Shown piece by piece: positions 22,645 to 24,069 of a stretch of 24,069 nt of DNA; positions within the stretch are counted from its first letter, which is position 1; each line of letters begins with the position of its first letter. This DNA comes from Chloroflexota bacterium (GTDB taxonomy: Bacteria > Chloroflexota > Anaerolineae > J102). A program made the position numbers and the translations under genes. The stretch covers positions 1 through 24,069 of the forward strand of contig JAADFV010000327.1 of NCBI GenBank assembly GCA_013152695.1, given 5' to 3'. Under the pieces are notes generated by a model that was not told the DNA's origin, searched no databases, and worked only from the letters and a program-made list of their open reading frames with translations.

Positions 22645-22699
22645 GGGGCAATAAATACCCTGACGTACGCGCCTCTGGCTTAGTAGCCACCGGCAATGC

Positions 22700-22705
22700 T
22701 ATAAT
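22700..22705 (+). promoter_or_regulatory. Extended -10 element for the SLT-domain gene
   Basis: TATAAT preceded by TGC gives an extended -10 motif. The best -35, TGGCTT (22676-22681) at 18 bp, is weak. The start would fall near 22712, about 50 nt before the ATG at 22764. Confidence 0.5.
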
Positions 22706-22763
22706 CAGCTTAGACCTTTGCTTGAATCCATTCCCAACTGCCTGACTGTCCCCAGTCACCCTC

Positions 22764-23216
22764 ATGAATATCGCCGAATACGAGGACATCTTTACACGCG
22801 TAGCCAGCGAGTACGGCTTAGACAAGCATCTACTTGCAGAACAGGCCTGGCGCGAAAGTCGCTGGGATCCTCTGGCGATTGGCCAGGCAGATGACATGGG
22901 TGTCATGCAGATTCTGCCCTCCACCTGGATGGAGTGGGCACCTAAAGTCGGCGTCTTTGATCCCTTCGATCCCGAAAGTAACATCCGCGTCGGCGCCGTC
23001 TATCTGCAGTATCTACGTCAATACCTCGCCGAAAAACTCCAACTTGTCGGCGACCACTGGGTTCTTGTCGCCTACAACTGGGGGCCGGGTAATGTCCGGC
23101 GGTTGATCGAAGCAGGCAAAGGTTGGAACGACATCCCCAAGAAGCGGCGAGACTACGCCATCAACATCCTGATCGGTGCCGAGGCCCGCGCCTTAGCCGC
23201 GGCTGAACGTGTCTGA
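22764..23216 (+). CDS. Lytic transglycosylase-type (SLT domain) protein without signal peptide
   Basis: The 150-residue product is essentially one goose-type lysozyme/SLT domain that should cleave peptidoglycan between MurNAc and GlcNAc. The catalytic glutamate is E31 in AWRESRWDP, followed by [13 protein letters not shown] (about 45-57) and the substrate-groove motif [21 protein letters not shown]. There is no signal peptide, membrane segment or cell-wall-binding domain. An in-frame stop at 22743-22745 excludes an N-terminal extension from this frame. It could be exported by another route, depend on lysis or a holin-like partner, or be a remnant of a larger protein. No Shine-Dalgarno is evident. 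No phage genes are nearby. Confidence 0.88.
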   Translation: MNIAEYEDIFTRVASEYGLDKHLLAEQAWRESRWDPLAIGQADDMGVMQILPSTWMEWAPKVGVFDPFDPESNIRVGAVYLQYLRQYLAEKLQLVGDHWVLVAYNWGPGNVRRLIEAGKGWNDIPKKRRDYAINILIGAEARALAAAERV

Positions 23217-23281
23217 TCATTCGCTCCTACGTCAACCCCCTTAGAACAATTCGACGTAACTCATCCCACCCCAAAACTCTT

Positions 23282-23737
23282 ATGCAATCCTTCTTCGAAC
23301 GCTACAGCATTTTCATCGCTCTCATCACTGCCTGGGCGGCCATGCTTGGTAGTCTTTACTTTAGTGAAATCGCCCGTTTTGTTCCCTGTACCCTCTGCTG
23401 GTACCAACGTATTCTCATGTACCCTTTGGCCCTGCTCCTACTCATTGGTATCCTCCGCCGCGATAAGCAGATCGCCTACTACGTCCTACCCCTTTCTCTC
23501 TTGGGCACGGCCTTTTCCACTTATCACTACCTTCAACAGAAAACCGACCTCTTTAGCCACGCCACTGTCTGCTCCACAGGTATCCCTTGTACCACCACCT
23601 GGATTAACTGGCTCGGCTTTATTACCATCCCCTTCCTCGCGCTCATAGCCTTTATCATCATCTCCTTCATGATGCTCATCATCATAACCACTCCCGCAGA
23701 AGATGAACTAACGTGGCACGAAGTCGAAGCCGACTAG
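23282..23737 (+). CDS. bdbC: DsbB/BdbC-family disulfide bond formation membrane protein
   Basis: The 151-residue protein has four transmembrane segments and the two extracytoplasmic cysteine pairs of the family: CTLC (C36, C39) in [17 protein letters not shown], and C97 and C103 in [14 protein letters not shown]. It should reoxidise a DsbA/BdbD-like thiol oxidase with quinone as electron acceptor. Length and motif spacing match the Gram-positive type BdbC. No DsbA partner is encoded in the window. It lies 65 bp after the SLT gene and may share its transcript. It ends in an acidic tail ([14 protein letters not shown]). Confidence 0.93.
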   Translation: MQSFFERYSIFIALITAWAAMLGSLYFSEIARFVPCTLCWYQRILMYPLALLLLIGILRRDKQIAYYVLPLSLLGTAFSTYHYLQQKTDLFSHATVCSTGIPCTTTWINWLGFITIPFLALIAFIIISFMMLIIITTPAEDELTWHEVEAD

Positions 23738-23782
23738 ATCCTACCAGTTACGACTCTGGCACCATTCTCCCCCAGTAGAAAC

Positions 23783-24069
23783 ATGCAAGCATCCCCTCTC
23801 CGGTCGTCCCCACACGATTCAGACGCCAAACAGTCACATCTCCCGGACTTTAGCGCAGATACTTCTGTGGTGGTTGGAGCTGTCGACGTCGTCTTTCCCC
23901 CCATCGAGGACGACGTTAGCACGGCCCTCTCTCCCGATCTCAATCACGCCACCGCAATCCTCGAGCCAACGGTTGGGGAAATGGATACAGCCTTTCCCGC
24001 GCCCGAGGCGGAGGACGATGTCGAGGGCGCACCCCCACCGCCTTACCACACAGCCTCGCCCACCGCTGC
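23783..24069 (+). CDS. 5' end of an acidic, proline-rich protein (partial)
   Basis: From the ATG at 23783 the frame stays open for 95 residues to the window edge. The product is rich in D, E, P and A, with stretches such as VVFPPIEDDVST and APEAEDDVEGAPPPPYHTAS, typical of a disordered N-terminal region. There is no signal peptide or known domain in the visible part, and no clear Shine-Dalgarno. It starts 46 bp after bdbC. The + strand frame is preferable to the overlapping minus-strand frames because it follows the direction of the preceding genes and does not end, but the composition gives limited support. Confidence 0.5.
   Translation, partial: MQASPLRSSPHDSDAKQSHLPDFSADTSVVVGAVDVVFPPIEDDVSTALSPDLNHATAILEPTVGEMDTAFPAPEAEDDVEGAPPPPYHTASPTA

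Noticed and set aside
22634..22648. CCCCTTG-T-CAAGGGG as a terminator
   Set aside because: The loop would be a single base and no T-tract follows on either strand; its position over the -35 fits a DNA-binding site better.
23734..24049. Minus-strand open frames at the right edge
   Set aside because: They lie opposite an open + strand frame that continues past the window and are Gly/Arg-rich reverse translations of an acidic, proline-rich sequence.

Overview
The window looks like chromosomal DNA from a free-living, probably anaerobic or facultative bacterium. My best guess is Chloroflexota (Anaerolineae/Caldilineae-like). This rests on a bacterial Elp3, a homodimer-type pyruvate:ferredoxin oxidoreductase beside a dihydroorotate-dehydrogenase-like gene, SelB, and the general style of the proteins. 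It is inference from protein style, not a database match. I see no tRNA, rRNA, CRISPR array, insertion sequence or phage module.

Layout. 1-102 is the end of an unknown + strand gene, which meets an acyl-CoA ligase gene (212-1948, -) across a perfect 19-bp bidirectional terminator hairpin. A divergent intergenic region (1949-2311) carries a strong ligase promoter and several dyads. It leads to a coiled-coil protein (2312-3529, +) and selB (3661-5553, +). The minus-strand pair nifJ (6720-10277) and a DHOD-like gene (5626-6633) follows, with a terminator-like hairpin between them. A 400-bp divergent gap separates nifJ from a + strand run: plsY, a panE-type reductase, a CDF metal transporter, hsp20 and a double-thioredoxin protein. 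Then come elp3 (-) and, head to head with it, a methyltransferase (+) that resembles the Trm9/ABH8 wobble-uridine methyltransferases, followed by a GT4 glycosyltransferase.

The 18.6-22.6 kb stretch lies on the minus strand. Reading 5' to 3' it holds a six-TM membrane protein, a winged-helix regulator, an ABC ATPase and an ABC-2 permease, then, from a separate promoter, a helical protein and a TruC-like pseudouridine synthase. The exporter operon has a near-consensus promoter and a perfect 33-bp dyad operator at the predicted transcription start. The + strand end carries a small SLT-domain protein, a DsbB/BdbC protein and the start of an acidic, proline-rich protein that runs off the window.

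Two adjacent genes are frameshifted. The glycosyltransferase has one extra A in an A5 run. The truC-like gene has an 8-bp tandem duplication, and deleting one copy restores the frame exactly. The most interesting functional lead is the Elp3/Trm9-like pair, which may write an Elongator-style wobble modification in a bacterium. The neighbouring tRNA pseudouridine synthase gene and SelB give the window a translation/tRNA flavour, but they are not in one operon.
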